The translations under genes were made by a program, and so were the position numbers. From Hemicordylus capensis (lineage: Eukaryota; Chordata; Lepidosauria; Squamata; Cordylidae), in NCBI RefSeq assembly GCF_027244095.1, contig NC_069659.1, positions 26,692,501 to 26,756,500 of the forward strand: a stretch of DNA of 64,000 nucleotides, written 5' to 3'. Positions 1 to 11,461 of the stretch are shown here, piece by piece. Within the stretch, counting starts at the first letter, position 1; each line of letters begins with the position of its first letter. The notes beneath the pieces were generated by a model. That model was not told the DNA's origin. It searched no databases and worked only from the letters and a program-made list of their open reading frames with translations.

Positions 1-385
1 ACAGATAGATAGATAGATAGATCTTTATTTCAGTCATAGACCAGCATATATAATAAAAACATCACATAAAGTTAGAACGAGTTATACAAATAATATAGCA
101 ATACCTGGCCATAATACCGGAAATCATCTTGTTAAAATTAGACAGCAGAAGATGCAGGTAAAAGTCATCTGTATGGCCAGGAAATTTTTTCAAAACTGGA
201 GAAAGTAGGGTAGTCCTTTTATTAGGACAAACTAAAAAGTCACACAAATTAGTGAGAAAACTGTTGAGTTCTCCAGAACTCTTCTTCAGGCTGGATGTTG
301 AGCAAAATGAAAACGTGAAGGAGATAAAAAGTTGGACATGATGGAAAGCCCCCAGAACCTGCAATGTGGATTCTGTCTTAAGAGC
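1..385 (-). repeat. LINE 3'-end fragment with (AGAT)n tail
   Basis: On the minus strand this stretch ends in a polyadenylation-like AATAAAGATC followed by a TATC simple repeat (plus-strand AGAT, 1-25). That is the usual way a LINE 3' end terminates. A short open stretch (about 111 codons) precedes it but has no motif I recognise. The LINE clade is not resolved. It abuts a SINE at about 385. Confidence 0.4.
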
Positions 386-655
386 AAGAGCCAGCATGGT
401 GCAGTGGTTAGAGTGCTGGACTAGGACTGGGGAGACCTGATTTCAAATCCCCATTCAGCCATGAGACTTGCTGGGTGACTCTGGGCCAGTCACTTCTCTC
501 TCAGCCTAACCTACTTCACAGGGTTGTTGTGAGGAGAAACCCAAGTATGTAGTACACCGCTCTGGGCTCCTTGGAAGAAGAGCAGGATATAAAATGTAAA
601 AATAAAATAAAATAAAATAAAATAAAAATAAATAAGAAAGAAAGAAAGAAAGAAA
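386..655 (+). repeat. MIR-like CORE-SINE with A-rich tail
   Basis: The head has tRNA-like pol III boxes: GTGCAGTGGTTAGAGTGCTG (A-box region) and GATTTCAAATCC (B box). It is followed by a core of the MIR type, CTGGGTGACTCTGGGCCAGTCACT, then GGGTTGTTGTGAGGA. The tail is AAATA and GAAA simple repeat (about 600-655). This is the arrangement of CORE/MIR SINEs, retained in reptiles. Confidence 0.65.
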
Positions 656-1204
656 GATGTTATGTAGCATAATCCTATTCATGTCTATGCAAAAGTAAGT
701 CCCATAGAGCTAAGTGAGGCTTACTCCTAAATATGCATACATAGGATTATGGCTTTAATTAGATTTTACCCTGCTAGGTACAAATGGATTTCAGGTTGTA
801 CTGAGAAACTTTAGAAATAATTGGAAATGTTTAATAACTTTTAAAGACTTTTGCTGTTCTGAAGTTTTAACTAACTTTACAGGATTTTTTAGTTGTTTTT
901 CCATTGCTGTTATACAGGTGAAACTCGGAAAATTAGAATATCGTGCAAAAGTCCATTAATTTCAGTAATGCAAATTAAAAGGTGAAACTGATATATGAGA
1001 CAGACGCATTACATGCAAAGCGAGATAAGTCAAGCCTTAATTTGTTATAATTGTGATGATCATGGTGTACAGCTCATGAAAACCCCAAATCCACAATCCC
1101 AGAAAATTAGAATATTACATGGAACCAAGAAGACAAGGATTGTAGAATAGAACAATATCGGACCTCTGAAAAGTATACAGTGTACTGTGCTTGATTGGCC
1201 AGCA

Positions 1205-1416
1205 AACTTGCCTGACCTGACCCCATAGAGAATCTATGGGGCATTGCCAAGAGAAGGATGAGAGACATGAGACCAAACAATGCAGAAGAGCTGAAGGCCG
1301 CTAATGAAGCATCCTGGTCTTCCATAACACCTCATCAGTGCCACAGGCTGATAGCATCCATGCCACGCCACATTGAGGCAGTAATTGCTGCAAAAGGGGC
1401 CCAAACCAAGTACTGA
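1205..1416 (+). pseudogene. Tc1-type transposase C-terminal remnant
   Basis: From 1243 the frame reads about 57 codons to a TGA at 1414-1416. It includes MRPNNAEELKAA, SITPHQCHRLIASMP and a terminal AKGAQTKY, the usual C-terminus of Tc1-family transposases. Just upstream, the DLTP..ENLWG motif (around the catalytic glutamate of the DDE triad) is recognisable, but a one-base deletion throws it out of frame. The N-terminal DNA-binding part and the first two catalytic aspartates are missing. It is non-functional and could only have moved in trans. Confidence 0.8.
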
Positions 1417-1491
1417 ATACATATGCATGCTTATACTTTTCAGAGGTCCGATATTGTTCTATTCTACAATCCTTGTCTTCTTGGTTCCATG

Positions 1492-2241
1492 CAGGGGCGT
1501 AACTACAATTAGGCAGGGGGAGGCCATTGTCTCGGGGGGCCCTGGGGGGGGGCCTCAGAGGCTCTCTCCCACCCGATTTTCCTTTTGAAGTCAATTTAAA
1601 AAAATTCTCCTCCTTGTTCTGGCGCTATTTCCTTGTTGTTTGTCTCCGCGAGTCCACCCTTGGGGGGGGCCCTCAGAGGCTCTCCCCACCCAGGAAGGAG
1701 AGGTAAGCGGTGATGGCGGGGGGGCATTTAAGTCTCAGGGCCCACTCCAACCTAGTTACGCCCCTTGGCAGTGGTGAAACAGCGTCTTTAGTAGTTTATT
1801 TGAACAGAGAGAAGTCCGGATTTTCTTGGAAGTCCAGTTCCTTAAACTTCCATTACAGACATTAGGGATGTGCACAAAACCAGTGTTTGTGGTTCGGTTC
1901 TAATTAGAACCGAACTCGAACCGGCTCTTCCAGTTCTGAATCTAAAGTATTAGAACTGGCCCATGGTTCGGTTCTAATTAGAACCCCTCCTAGAACCAGT
2001 TCTAAAAGGTTCGCAATAGGGAATAATGGGGATCAAACCAGCCCATTATTCCCTATGGGTAGTACCCAACTGTGCAGGGGCGTAACTACCATTAGGCAAG
2101 GGGAGGTGGCTGCCTGGGGGCCCCCACGCCTTGAGGGGCCCCCCAGAGGCAAGTCACATGTGAAGTGAGTGTGTGTGTATCAGCAAGGGGCCCATTTTAA
2201 AATTTTGTCTCTGGGTCCACTCCAGCCTCATTACGCCCCTG
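1492..2241 (+). mobile_element. Composite hAT element, copy A
   Basis: This 750-bp unit begins CAGGGGCGTAAC and ends TTACGCCCCTG, with an exact 8-bp target duplication GTTCCATG (1484-1491 and 2242-2249), the hAT signature. It has three parts: a complete small MITE with the same ends (1492-1766); a middle segment of other DNA containing a left-half TAGGGATGTGCA-type hAT from 1863; and a second complete MITE (2075-2241). The same three-part unit occurs inverted at 47,415-48,173. It sits in the right TIR of a Tc1 element. Confidence 0.85.
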
Positions 2242-2951
2242 GTTCCATGTAATATTCTAATTTTCTGGGATTGTGGATTTGGGGTTTTCATGAGCTGTAT
2301 GCCATGATCATCACAATTATAACAAATTAAGGCTTGACTTATCTCGCTTTGCATGTAATGCGTCTGTCTCATATATCAGTTTCACCTTTTAATTTGCATT
2401 ACTGAAATTAATGGACTTTTGCACGATATTCTAATTTTCCAAGTTTCACCTGTAGTTCCTGTTACTGATTTGTTTTTTCATCTAACACACATTTATATTA
2501 TATATTTAGCATTCTTATTGTAAGTTGGTCTGAAGCCACATGCAATAAGAACGTATAAATCAGTAAATAGAATTATTCTGCAATCTCCAAGCCTTTAATC
2601 ATGCAAAGCTTCATGGATGGAACTAATAACAGCTGGTCTCCAACATCTTGTGAACATGAGCCCTGTTCACATGTTATGTTCAACACAAATACAGTCTTTA
2701 TACAATGTATGCATGTTCACACTTGTGCACACCTACAGTTATTCACAACAAACTGTAGTACACTAAACTATGCATTTAAGGTGTACCCAGATTCCCTTTT
2801 TTAGATGCACACATGTGTAGTCATTCACACAAAAATACACGTACATGTGTACTGGCGCCTATACACACACCTACACTGAATAGGGTGGTTGTCTTGGCAG
2901 CAATTAAGGGATTCATTGTGAGTAGTCTAATAGGCATGTGCACATTTTTAT

Positions 2952-3775
2952 TAGGGCTGTGCATTGCATTGAGCTGAGAATTGGGTCCGAGGCTATATAA
3001 GCGCTGACAGGGCATTTTTAATCAAAAATTATTCCAATGAAAAATATCTGCAATATTGGCAAATGATTCGATAAAATTTGAAATGCATCCGTATTTTATT
3101 TAATGCTACCAGAAGTTGAGGGGCATACCTCTTAACAAAGTTTTGGCTTCTGTGAAGTCATCAGCTGCCTTGTAGTTAGTGGCGGCAGCAGCATTTCAAA
3201 TAGCCACCTTCCTTTCCTGGTCTTGTCCTATAATGCACCAGGAAAGAAAGTAACATCATGCCGTTGAGTCCTTTTCCTGGTGCATTACTGGGGAAGAACT
3301 GGATGCATGCAATGGGTGACCACTCCCCACCCCCAGTAATGTACCAGGAATAGGATGCTATGTCATGTTGCTTCCTTTCAGAGGTGCACCTAGGTAATTT
3401 TGGAGCCTGGACCTAAAGGCCTTTGGAACCCCACCCCCCGCTGCAAATTCAGCATCATCATGCTCCACCGGTTGACCACACCACCTGGGACAGACTTAAG
3501 AGGATTTGGGGGGCCTCAGTGGCTGTGGAAGTTCTGGACTTTGGTCCCAAAGTCCAGGGATAAGAGCACCTCTGTTTCCTTTCTTGGTGCATTCAAGGGC
3601 GAGACCAGGAAGAGGGATGTGGCAATTTCAAACACTCCCTCTGTGACTGACCAAAAAGCAAGTCATTACCAATTTTCGGCTTGATGAGATCCTGACCATG
3701 TCCTACATTGTTAACATGATGTCAGAAAGGCCAAGATCAGGATTGGATAGATAATTCAGCCTGTGCACAGCCCTA
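2952..3775. mobile_element. hAT non-autonomous element, TAGGGATGTGCA family
   Basis: The ends are TAGGGCTGTGCA and TGCACAGCCCTA. The flanks ATTTTTAT (2944-2951) and ATTCTTAT (3776-3783) match at 7 of 8 bases, consistent with an aged 8-bp hAT duplication. The interior is imperfectly self-complementary, with no coding sequence that I can recognise. Confidence 0.65.
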
Positions 3776-4087
3776 ATTCTTATCTAGGTTGTTTAAAAGT
3801 CCAGCAAAAGGTCCAGAGGATTTTAGATAAGATCTGGCAAATAAGTATCAAAATTCTTCTGAATCCAACCCTACTGTGCTGTGCAAAATGGAGGCATGAG
3901 CCTTTGTATAATTTTAGAATAATTTCTCAGCAACGAACGTCCAGTATTTTTCCAGCCCAGACGATCAGTGCATCATAACCACCTAATCAAATTATCCTTC
4001 CTGTGACATAACACATTGCAAAACAACGTCTGCTGTGACACAACAGTTCATCAAAGCTGTGGTTTAGGAAGTTGACAAAACTTCACA

Positions 4088-4412
4088 CAATGCATAATTG
4101 ACCTTTGGAATTCTCTGCCATAAGATGTGGTGACACAGCCAACAGCCTGGATGGCTATAAGAAGGGTTTAGATAAATTCATGGAGGACAGGTCTATCAAT
4201 GGCTACTAATCTGAGGATTATAGGCCAACTCCAGCCTACGAGGTATGACACCTCTAAATGCCAGTTGCAGGGGAGCAGCAGTAGGAGAGAGGCCATGCCC
4301 TCACCTCTTGCCTGTGGGCTTCTCAGAGGCATCTGGTGGGCCACTGTGTGAAACAGGATGCTGGACTAGATGGGCCTTGGGCCTGATCCAGCAGGGCTGT
4401 TCTTATGGTCTG
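4088..4412 (+). repeat. CR1 LINE 3' end
   Basis: The reading frame ends in NSLDGYKKGLDKFMEDRSI followed by NGY and a stop, the very common C-terminus of CR1 ORF2 in sauropsids. The 3' UTR runs to CTGATCCAGCAGGGCTGTTCTTATG, the usual CR1 terminal region. The copy is 5'-truncated to about 325 bp. Confidence 0.85.
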
Positions 4413-4937
4413 AGCAAAATTTCCAACCCTCCCCCTCCCCCCCATAAGCATAGTTTTCTTTCTCATATAGAGCCTCTTCTCGTGAGTAGTGCGAAGGGCT
4501 AGAGGGCAGGCTGTGCGGAAGGCTGGTTAAACATACCTTCCTGAAAGATGAGCAGTTCTTCCTCCATGGGTGGGCATATTGCCAGCCCAGACAAGCACCA
4601 TCTCCTGCCGGTAGCTCTGAGGGTCGGGGTGCAAGGACACGCCGCCCTGCCCCACACTGTCCCTAGGACCTCCGATAATGTACCGCATGGGTGTGTGGTG
4701 CATTATTGAGATCCCCGCCTCCAGTCTGACAGCTGCAGATGCTGATACATGACCAGAGAAATGAGGTTAAGGGAGCACTCATGCCCTTAACCTCATTTTC
4801 AAGGGTAGCTAATTAGTGGTGTTGACACCATGGTGCCACTGGGATCGGTCTGATCCTGGCAGTTCATACACGTGTGCAAAACTAGGCTGGGCTCCCTAAG
4901 ACCAGTTTTGCATGTCCGGGTGAATGGCTTCACTGTG

Positions 4938-5986
4938 TAGGGATATGCACTAATAATTTTTTTCTATGTGATTTGTGCCTGAATCAAATTGCCCCCAATC
5001 TGAATCAAATTTGCCCCCAATCTGAATCAAATCTGCCCCCCCCATCAACCCAGATTCAATTTGGATCCGAATCAATCCAAATCCAGATAAATTTGAGGCA
5101 AAAAAGGGATTCCAGGGACAAAAGAGTGGGGTGGCACATGGTAGTGCCCAATGGGTTAAAGCTCCACCCAAATTTCAGTTGGTTTTTTTTGTGGGTTTTT
5201 TGGTGGGTTTTTTTGTGAAGTTTGCAGATCTTTATGCTTTCCCCCCATAGGGAATAATGGGAATTTCAGTAGCCCCATAACTTCATGGGGGGGCGGGGAA
5301 CCAGGGTGGTCCAGAGTGGGTTGTGGTGTAGTGTATATGGGGTGCTAACCATCCCCAAAACCACAAGCCCATAGGGTGCTAGGTTTTGTTGTTAAACCAA
5401 GATGAGCAATGATAATGGATTCTTAATTCATTCATCATTTTGCACCAAAGATGATGAATGAAAATCTTTGTTCATTCATCATCTTTGGTGCAAAATGATG
5501 AATGACCAGAGAATCCACTATCAACAAAATAGTGGAATTTTAACAACAAAATCCAGTACCCCCATGGGCTTATGGTTTTGGGGATATTGGGCACCCCATG
5601 TGCACTACATCACAACCCACTCTGGGCCAACCTGGTGCCCCCCACATGGAGTTATGGGACTGCCGAAATCCCCATTATTCCCTATGGGGAAAAGCTTAAA
5701 GACACGCAAACTTAAAAAAAAATTAAAAATCACCCTTTTGCCCAATTTTGTTGAAATTTGTGTGGCAGCTTCCTTCCACCAATTGGGCACTACCACCCAA
5801 CCCACTTTGTTCACAAAATGGAGATCCAAATCTCTGAATTTTGGGGGTCAGAAACTGGGCGATTCGTTTTGTATTCAAATCTGGGCAATTGAGCAAAGGG
5901 GGTCATTTGTTCTGTCTACAAATGGCCCAATTCAGCTAGATTTGGGTACAAATAGTTTTGTACCCAAATCGATTCACACATCCCTA
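4938..5986. mobile_element. hAT foldback element, about 1.05-kb palindrome
   Basis: It is flanked by an exact 8-bp duplication TCACTGTG (4930-4937 and 5987-5994), with ends TAGGGATATGCAC and CACACATCCCTA. The two arms, each about 520 bp, are inverted copies meeting near 5465. Opposite arms share the CATTATTCCCTATGGG motif and an ATTCATCATCTTTGGTGCAA motif beside the centre. No protein is encoded. It belongs to the same end-sequence family as 2952, 7152, 13580 and 62341. Confidence 0.85.
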
Positions 5987-7151
5987 TCACTGTGGTCAGT
6001 TTGATACAGATATACCTCTGGTTGGCCATTGGTTTTTTTTATTATGAACTGTAAATTAATTGATCAAGGCTAAGTTTGTTTATAGGTTGGTTTCTAGCTG
6101 TTCATAGCATGCTTTGAGGCACATTGTGATTTCTGGTGCCAGCAGAAGTTTAGAGTTGCTAAGCTTGAGCTTGAGCTAGAGCTACTACTTTGTATGTTCC
6201 AAAAAAATAAGAAAATGAATCCTATGCAAGCATACATGATAATGCACTTTAAAATTATGTTTAAGTTAATCAGTTATGCCCTCAAATTTGTTGAATAATT
6301 AAAGTGCTACTTTTCATGAACGGTACCAACAAAAACTTCTCCAAGATAAATACTGAAGACAATTGAGCCTAATGAATACAATTCTTTCAGGCAGTTGGAA
6401 CATTGGTTCAGGTTCTTGGCACCAGTACACCCTGGTAGGTCATTCACAGTGTGTCAGTAACAATTAACATCTTTGTGGGAATACCATTATATTTGGCATC
6501 ACGATCTCTATGATTTGGCAGCATTTTTGCTAGATTAATCCAACACAACAGCAACAACAACAAAAGACCTGTGAACTCAGATTGTGTGATGAACCATTTT
6601 TAGGCCCAGCAAAAGAATACTTGGTCAGCATTTTAAGCAGGGGCACCGCAAGGCATTTTGCTGCCTGAGGCGAAGGACAGTAGGACGCCTCCCTGCTCTG
6701 TCTGCAGGCAGGTCTATCCATGGTGGTGAGGAGGGCAGCAGTTGCTGTCCCCTGCACCCATCCTCAGGGGAATAGTTAGGCCCAGGTGAGCAAAAGGTAG
6801 ACAGGGATCTGCTTGTAGGTTTCTGAATGATGCATGGTTTTGATTCCCACCTTTCGTCTTAACATTTTTTATTTTGTTTTAAGAACTTGATGACCCTCCC
6901 CCCCAGTCTCCCCAACCCCCATGTGCTTCTGCAACAGCAATCAGTACAGAACATCCACCATGAAGTGTAAAATATCTGAAGGGGGGCATTTTATTCCTTT
7001 TGCTATGTGAACTATTTTGAGAAGTTTTTGGTTGAAAGGCAATATAACTTGAACATGTTCTAAATAATAACAAAGCTGGCATTATTCAATAGCATATAAT
7101 TCAATAACATATACGTCATTGATACTCAGGCTCTTGATTACCACTGCATTC

Positions 7152-7634
7152 TAAGGATGTGCATGGAACTGGGTGGGGGTGGCTCAAAGGGATTGGGAGA
7201 TCTCGCTTTAAGGGCGGGGAGGGTGCATTTACCCATCCCCCAATTTTCCCCTGCTGGCACTCGGTTTTGGTAAAATCCTTCGGGGCGGCAGTGTACCTCC
7301 CTGCCGCCCTTTCCTCCTCTTTGGCCGGAATTGGCCAGAAGTATTGAGCACACGTTATGATCGTGTGCCTGATGTGCATGAGCGTGCGTGTGATGTGTAC
7401 ACGCACAATACTTCTGGCCAAAGAGGAGGAAGGGGTGGCAGAGAGGTACACTGATGCCCTGAAGGCTTTTTACCAAAACCAAGCATCGGGGGGGGGGAGG
7501 GGTAAGTGCACTCTGCCTCACCCTTAGAGCAAGACACCCGCTACCTTTGAACCTCAAACTCACCCAGTATTCGAACTTGTTCAGAGACCTAGAAAAGGGC
7601 CTCCAAATTCCAAACAGGTTTGTGCACATCCCTA
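7152..7634. mobile_element. hAT foldback element
   Basis: The ends are TAAGGATGTGCA and TGCACATCCCTA, with target duplications CTGCATTC and CTGCATAC (7 of 8). The arms fold on a centre near 7370; AAGTATT and GGCCAGAAG motifs occur inverted on both sides. The open frames on both strands are by-products of this GC-rich palindrome. Confidence 0.75.
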
Positions 7635-7715
7635 CTGCATACACCTCCTGCCCCCTGAGCCAGACTCCCCCAAACATGGGTCCCTCATTCTAGCAAAGAA
7701 ATGTTGGCAACCCTA

Positions 7716-7985
7716 CCCCTTAGCTAAGCAGGGTCCATCCTGGTTGCATATAAATGGGAGACTTGATGTGTGAGCATTGTAAGATATTCTCCTTAGGTGA
7801 CGGAGCCGCTCTGGGAAGAGCAGAAGGTTCCAAGTTCCCTCCTTGGCAGCATCTCCAAGATAGGGCTAAGAGAGATCCCTGCTTGCAAACTTGGAGAAGC
7901 CGCTGTCAGTCTGCGTAGACAATACTGAGCTAGATGGACGAATGGTCTGACTAATGGTCTGATAAGGCAGCTTCCTATGTTCCTG
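7716..7985 (+). repeat. 5S rRNA-derived SINE
   Basis: The head contains TTAGCTAAGCAGGGTC and, after a gap, ATGGGAGACT. These correspond to the A box and C box of the 5S rRNA internal promoter. The body and tail (TAGGGCTAAGAGAGATCCCTG to GGTCTGATAAGGCAGCTTCC) are shared with tRNA-Ala-derived SINEs in this window and end like a CR1 3' terminus. The 5S part is too diverged and too short to be a working 5S gene. Confidence 0.75.
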
Positions 7986-9215
7986 TAGCAGATTTAACCC
8001 AGCCTTTTTCATAGGGCAAGCCCATGTGAGGGGAAGAAAAATGCTGAATCATCCCCTCTCTATGCTTTCAAAGGCTGTTCCTTTAAACTTCCTGTTTCTC
8101 CAGTAGCTTAATCACTGCCACAACACTCTAATTCTTACAGAGATTTTTTTAAAAACTGGATTAGGGTGGAATTCCAGGGAACTCTCCTTCTTGTTACCAA
8201 TGGAAAAGTACAAAAAAATCCTGCCATGTGCACCCTATATGTGATGAGAAAACTTGGTAGAATTGCTGAGCAATCAAACTTGAGATGTGTGTTGCACCAG
8301 AGCAAGCCCTTTTCCCAGTCCCCCTTTCCTGAGTTAAAAATCCACTCAAGAGGCTTATCCATAATTGCAAAGTGGAGGGGGTGGGACACACTTTATTCAG
8401 AAATACTACAGACAGTTTCCATCTGAGGCTTTCTCAGCTTTTAGGTACAGGTAAAAAGAAACACTCAGTAGTTGCAAGAATACTTCAAAAAAGCACCCTT
8501 AGATGATATTGGGGTGGCACACTTTAAAAATCGTGGTTACCCAGTTGCAAAGAACATAAATATAAGAAAATATAAAAAGCACCTTTGAGAGTTTACAGAT
8601 TTTCACAATGCTAGTTGCAGGGTTGGGTGCAGGCTAGTGTTTCTTAGCTTAGTTACATTACAGATAAAACACAATAGAACAGTTGCAAGGATATGCAAGG
8701 CACACTAAAGGAAAATAAGTTCCTGACACGAACTGACTAGCAAACTGTTCCCTAGACTAAATCCCACTTTCCTTGAAAACTCACCCCTCACCTGATGAGC
8801 TTCAAGTATCCTGCAATCCTATCACTCAAGGATGTGCTCAATATGACTACATGTTATGCAATCATCATCTTTTTTTTTTTTTTTGACAAGTGAAATGTTC
8901 AGCTGAACAATTGACACAAACATAGCAAATTGCCTATATACAGTAAACATTGATTATTATGTTTTTGGCCCTCTGAAGTGTTTTGGAGTTTTGTTTCATT
9001 AAAATCCACAAAGGCAGGGCAGCCTAGCATTTCCATCAAATGCTAGCCTTACACCACTGCCTCTCCTTCCACCCTCTCTCCTCATCTCCCACCTGGTTAG
9101 ACAGCTGCAGCATGGGATGAACCACTCTGTACTTTCTCCTTGGTGTGCTGCGATATTTGAAAAAGCGGGAGAGAATGGAAGAGGGAGAGCATTGTGGTGG
9201 GGAGATGCTCTAGCC

Positions 9216-9348
9216 CAGGGGTTTCCAACCTGTGGTACTCGAGATGTTGCTGAACTACAACTCCCATAATCCCCAGCCACAATATATTGTCGCTGGGGAT
9301 GATGGGAGTTGTAGTTCAGCAACAAGTGGTGTACCATAGGTTGGGAAC
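9216..9348. mobile_element. Small hAT-like foldback (ACTACAACTCCCAT type)
   Basis: The inverted arms CAGGGGTTTCCAACCTGTGG and GGTTGGGAACCCT enclose CTACAACTCCCATAATCCCC and its complement. This is the common amniote hAT MITE pattern, also seen at 25,221 and in parts at 14,322, 40,500 and 48,605. The target duplication is not clean here. Confidence 0.6.
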
Positions 9349-9529
9349 CCTAGCCAAAGTATCTTTCACCACTCTCCTCTTAATATAAGCAATATGCTGC
9401 AGCAGTGACGGACAGGCAGGCAGGCAGGCAGGCAATAGTGAGGGTTGGCAATGGGTTTGCCACCTCCTGATTATCCACCACTTCACACAAGGGCCTCATT
9501 AAAGGATCGACCCTGTAGAAAGACACATG

Positions 9530-9775
9530 GAGATCATTCACACAATCAAAAATTGTGTTCTATCCAGGTTTGGGAGCTGAGTGTATTCCCAATTCTCGGT
9601 TGTGAGGAAGCAAGGTAGGAGGAAAAGCTGGGTAGCTTTTCCTCTTACCTTGCTTCCACACAACCACTTCTATCCAGGTTTTCCTCCTACTTTGCTTCCA
9701 CACAACCGAAAATTGGGAGCACACACAGCTCCCAAACCCGAGTAGAATCTAGTTTTTGATTGTGTGAATGGCCTC
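9530..9775. mobile_element. Foldback element, CATTCACACAATCAAAAA type
   Basis: The arms start GATCATTCACACAATCAAAA and end with the complement (TTTTGATTGTGTGAATGGCC). Internal inverted copies of ACCTTGCTTCCACACAACC flank the centre near 9660. A second, heavily interrupted copy lies at about 60,686-62,845. I see no convincing target duplication, so the superfamily is unresolved. Confidence 0.6.
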
Positions 9776-9873
9776 ATGGTATGCTCTAGCAGCAAGCAAT
9801 AAACAGTCACACTATTTTCTACAGTTCTGTTGCTCATCTCTTTTCAGCACCCATACCTTTCAGCACCTATGCT

Positions 9874-10200
9874 CAGGAGCGTAACAAGGTTGGAGTGGGT
9901 CCAGAGACAAGATTTTAAAATGGGCCCCCACAATAGAACATCATCCTAAATTATTTTTTTAAAGGTTTTGTAAATTGTGGACAATGCAGGTCATTTAATG
10001 GTACTAGAGAAAGACATGCTGTTCTGGTAGCTCCAGGTCTTAACACTCACATCAATTTCAGAGGATGAATACAACTGAAGGAAGCCCGGGCAGGTGCGCA
10101 GCTGAGGGAGTCAGTCATGTGACTTGCCTCTGGGCCCCCCCCCAAGACAGTGGACCCCCAGACAACTGTCTCCCCTTGCCCTATTATAGTTACGCCCCTG
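9874..10200. mobile_element. hAT MITE, CAGGGGCGTAAC family, single copy
   Basis: The ends CAGGAGCGTAAC and GTTACGCCCCTG match the two end modules of the composite element at 1492-2241. The flanks CCTATGCT and CTCATGCT match at 6 of 8. It shows that this MITE also exists alone. Confidence 0.7.
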
Positions 10201-10297
10201 CTCATGCTTCTTTCTTTTGTGGTTCTCTTGTATACAATAAATCTGAATTCATTCACAATGCTTCCCCTGTTTTACTCTGTTAATTAACATATGTAAG

Positions 10298-10385
10298 TAT
10301 TAATAGCAGCAATAGCAATAGCACTTACATTTATATACCGCTCTATAGCTGGAAGCTCTCTAAGCGGTTTACAATGATCGGTTTA
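10298..10385 (-). repeat. SINE 3'-tail fragment
   Basis: AGCAATAGCAATAGCACTTACATTTATATACCGCTCTATAGC is the complement of the tail of the SINE at 26,637-26,877 (TATAGAGCGGTATATAAATG, then GCTATT repeats). Only the tail survives. Confidence 0.6.
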
Positions 10386-10976
10386 CGGTTTACAAGCGGT
10401 TTACAATGTCATGGCTGTTCTCTCTTCTCCTCTGCTTTTGGCACTTTCTCTCTCTTTTTAAATAGTTTGGCTTTCTGGATGTAAACTGGCTTAACTCCCT
10501 CAGTTGGTTGCAATGTATGATACAACATTTCTGTACAATTATCTGGCTTTATTGTTTGCATGATAACAGTTTCAATTTTATCTTCAATCTATTTTAGACC
10601 ATTTCCATACCCCTTTATATCACTTTGTTTTGGCCTGTTTTTAAGGCTTTGTGTCTTAGCTTGAAGTTCGTTTCTGCTTGGTTTGGACAATATGTGCTTG
10701 CTATTGCATGAGGACCTTATCTATGCATGTCTCCCCTGCACCTGCTGCACTACAGAATCATGGTGCGGGACATCCCTAATGCTAGCTAGTTAAAATAATG
10801 TGTTGGGGGTTGGGTTCAGATGTTCTGCCCCATATGTGGCTGTTTGAGGGTGGAATGATAGCTAGGTGGAGGAAGAGGTATGCACACATTATCTTCACAT
10901 AGTTTCTACAGGGAATTGTAACACACTTTTAAGGGGCAAGTTAACATCTTCTTGGTTCAATTTAAATATGAATAAT

Positions 10977-11461
10977 ATTCAGTAATCCAAAAACCTTCCA
11001 TTTAAGATGAAAGTTTAAAGCTTTACATTTTCACTCTTGCTCTAAAAAGAATGGAAATTGCAAGTTAAGGTGCCTATCTTAACCTCTGTACCATATATAC
11101 TGTTGATGATGGCTTTAGAAATGAGGCTCAAACACTTCGCCTTGATCAGATGCATCAGGCAGAAATTCATCAGGGGCATCTCTAGGAAGTGATTAGGGAA
11201 GCTGCCCCTGTTAAATGTCTGCCTGGATGCATCCCTCCCCAGCTCAATGTCTAACTGAAAGACCAAGGCAAAGTGTGGGTGCATGGAGCCTCATTTCTAA
11301 AGCCATCATCATATACCAGACTGTACAGTCTTTACAGCTTATATGGCACGTAAGTTAAAATGGGCACTTTAACTTGCAATTTCCATTTATTTTAGAGCAT
11401 GAGTGAAAATGTAAAGCATCTTAATTCTCATCTTAAACCAAAAGTTTTCAGATGGCTGAAT
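10977..11461. mobile_element. 485-bp foldback element of unknown family
   Basis: The left arm from ATTCAG at 10,977 is inverted on the right, ending CTGAAT at 11,461. Paired blocks include TTTACATTTTCACTC, ATGGAAATTGCAAGTTAA, GATGGCTTTAGAAATGAGGC and GATGCATC near the centre (about 11,190-11,220). The whole unit would fold into one long hairpin with a few indels. I found no obvious target duplication. The right end overlaps the start of an unexplained 83-codon open frame. Confidence 0.7.

Larger units (their letters stand above)
915..2452 (+). mobile_element. Tc1/mariner transposon, internally deleted, interrupted by a composite hAT
   Basis: The ends are CAGGTGAAACTCGG and its complement, flanked on both sides by TA (913-914 and 2453-2454), the Tc1/mariner target duplication. 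The terminal inverted repeats are long: 915-1177 on the left, and 1432-1491 plus 2250-2452 on the right, 263 bp each once the inserted composite element and its duplicated target are set aside. Only the C-terminal part of a transposase remains between them. The TIRs stay close in sequence, so the copy is not very old. It is older than the hAT insertion it carries. Confidence 0.85.

Noticed and set aside
5468-6004. Plus-strand frame of 178 codons
   Set aside because: It covers one arm of the 1.05-kb hAT palindrome, with a mirrored frame on the other strand; there is no protein motif.
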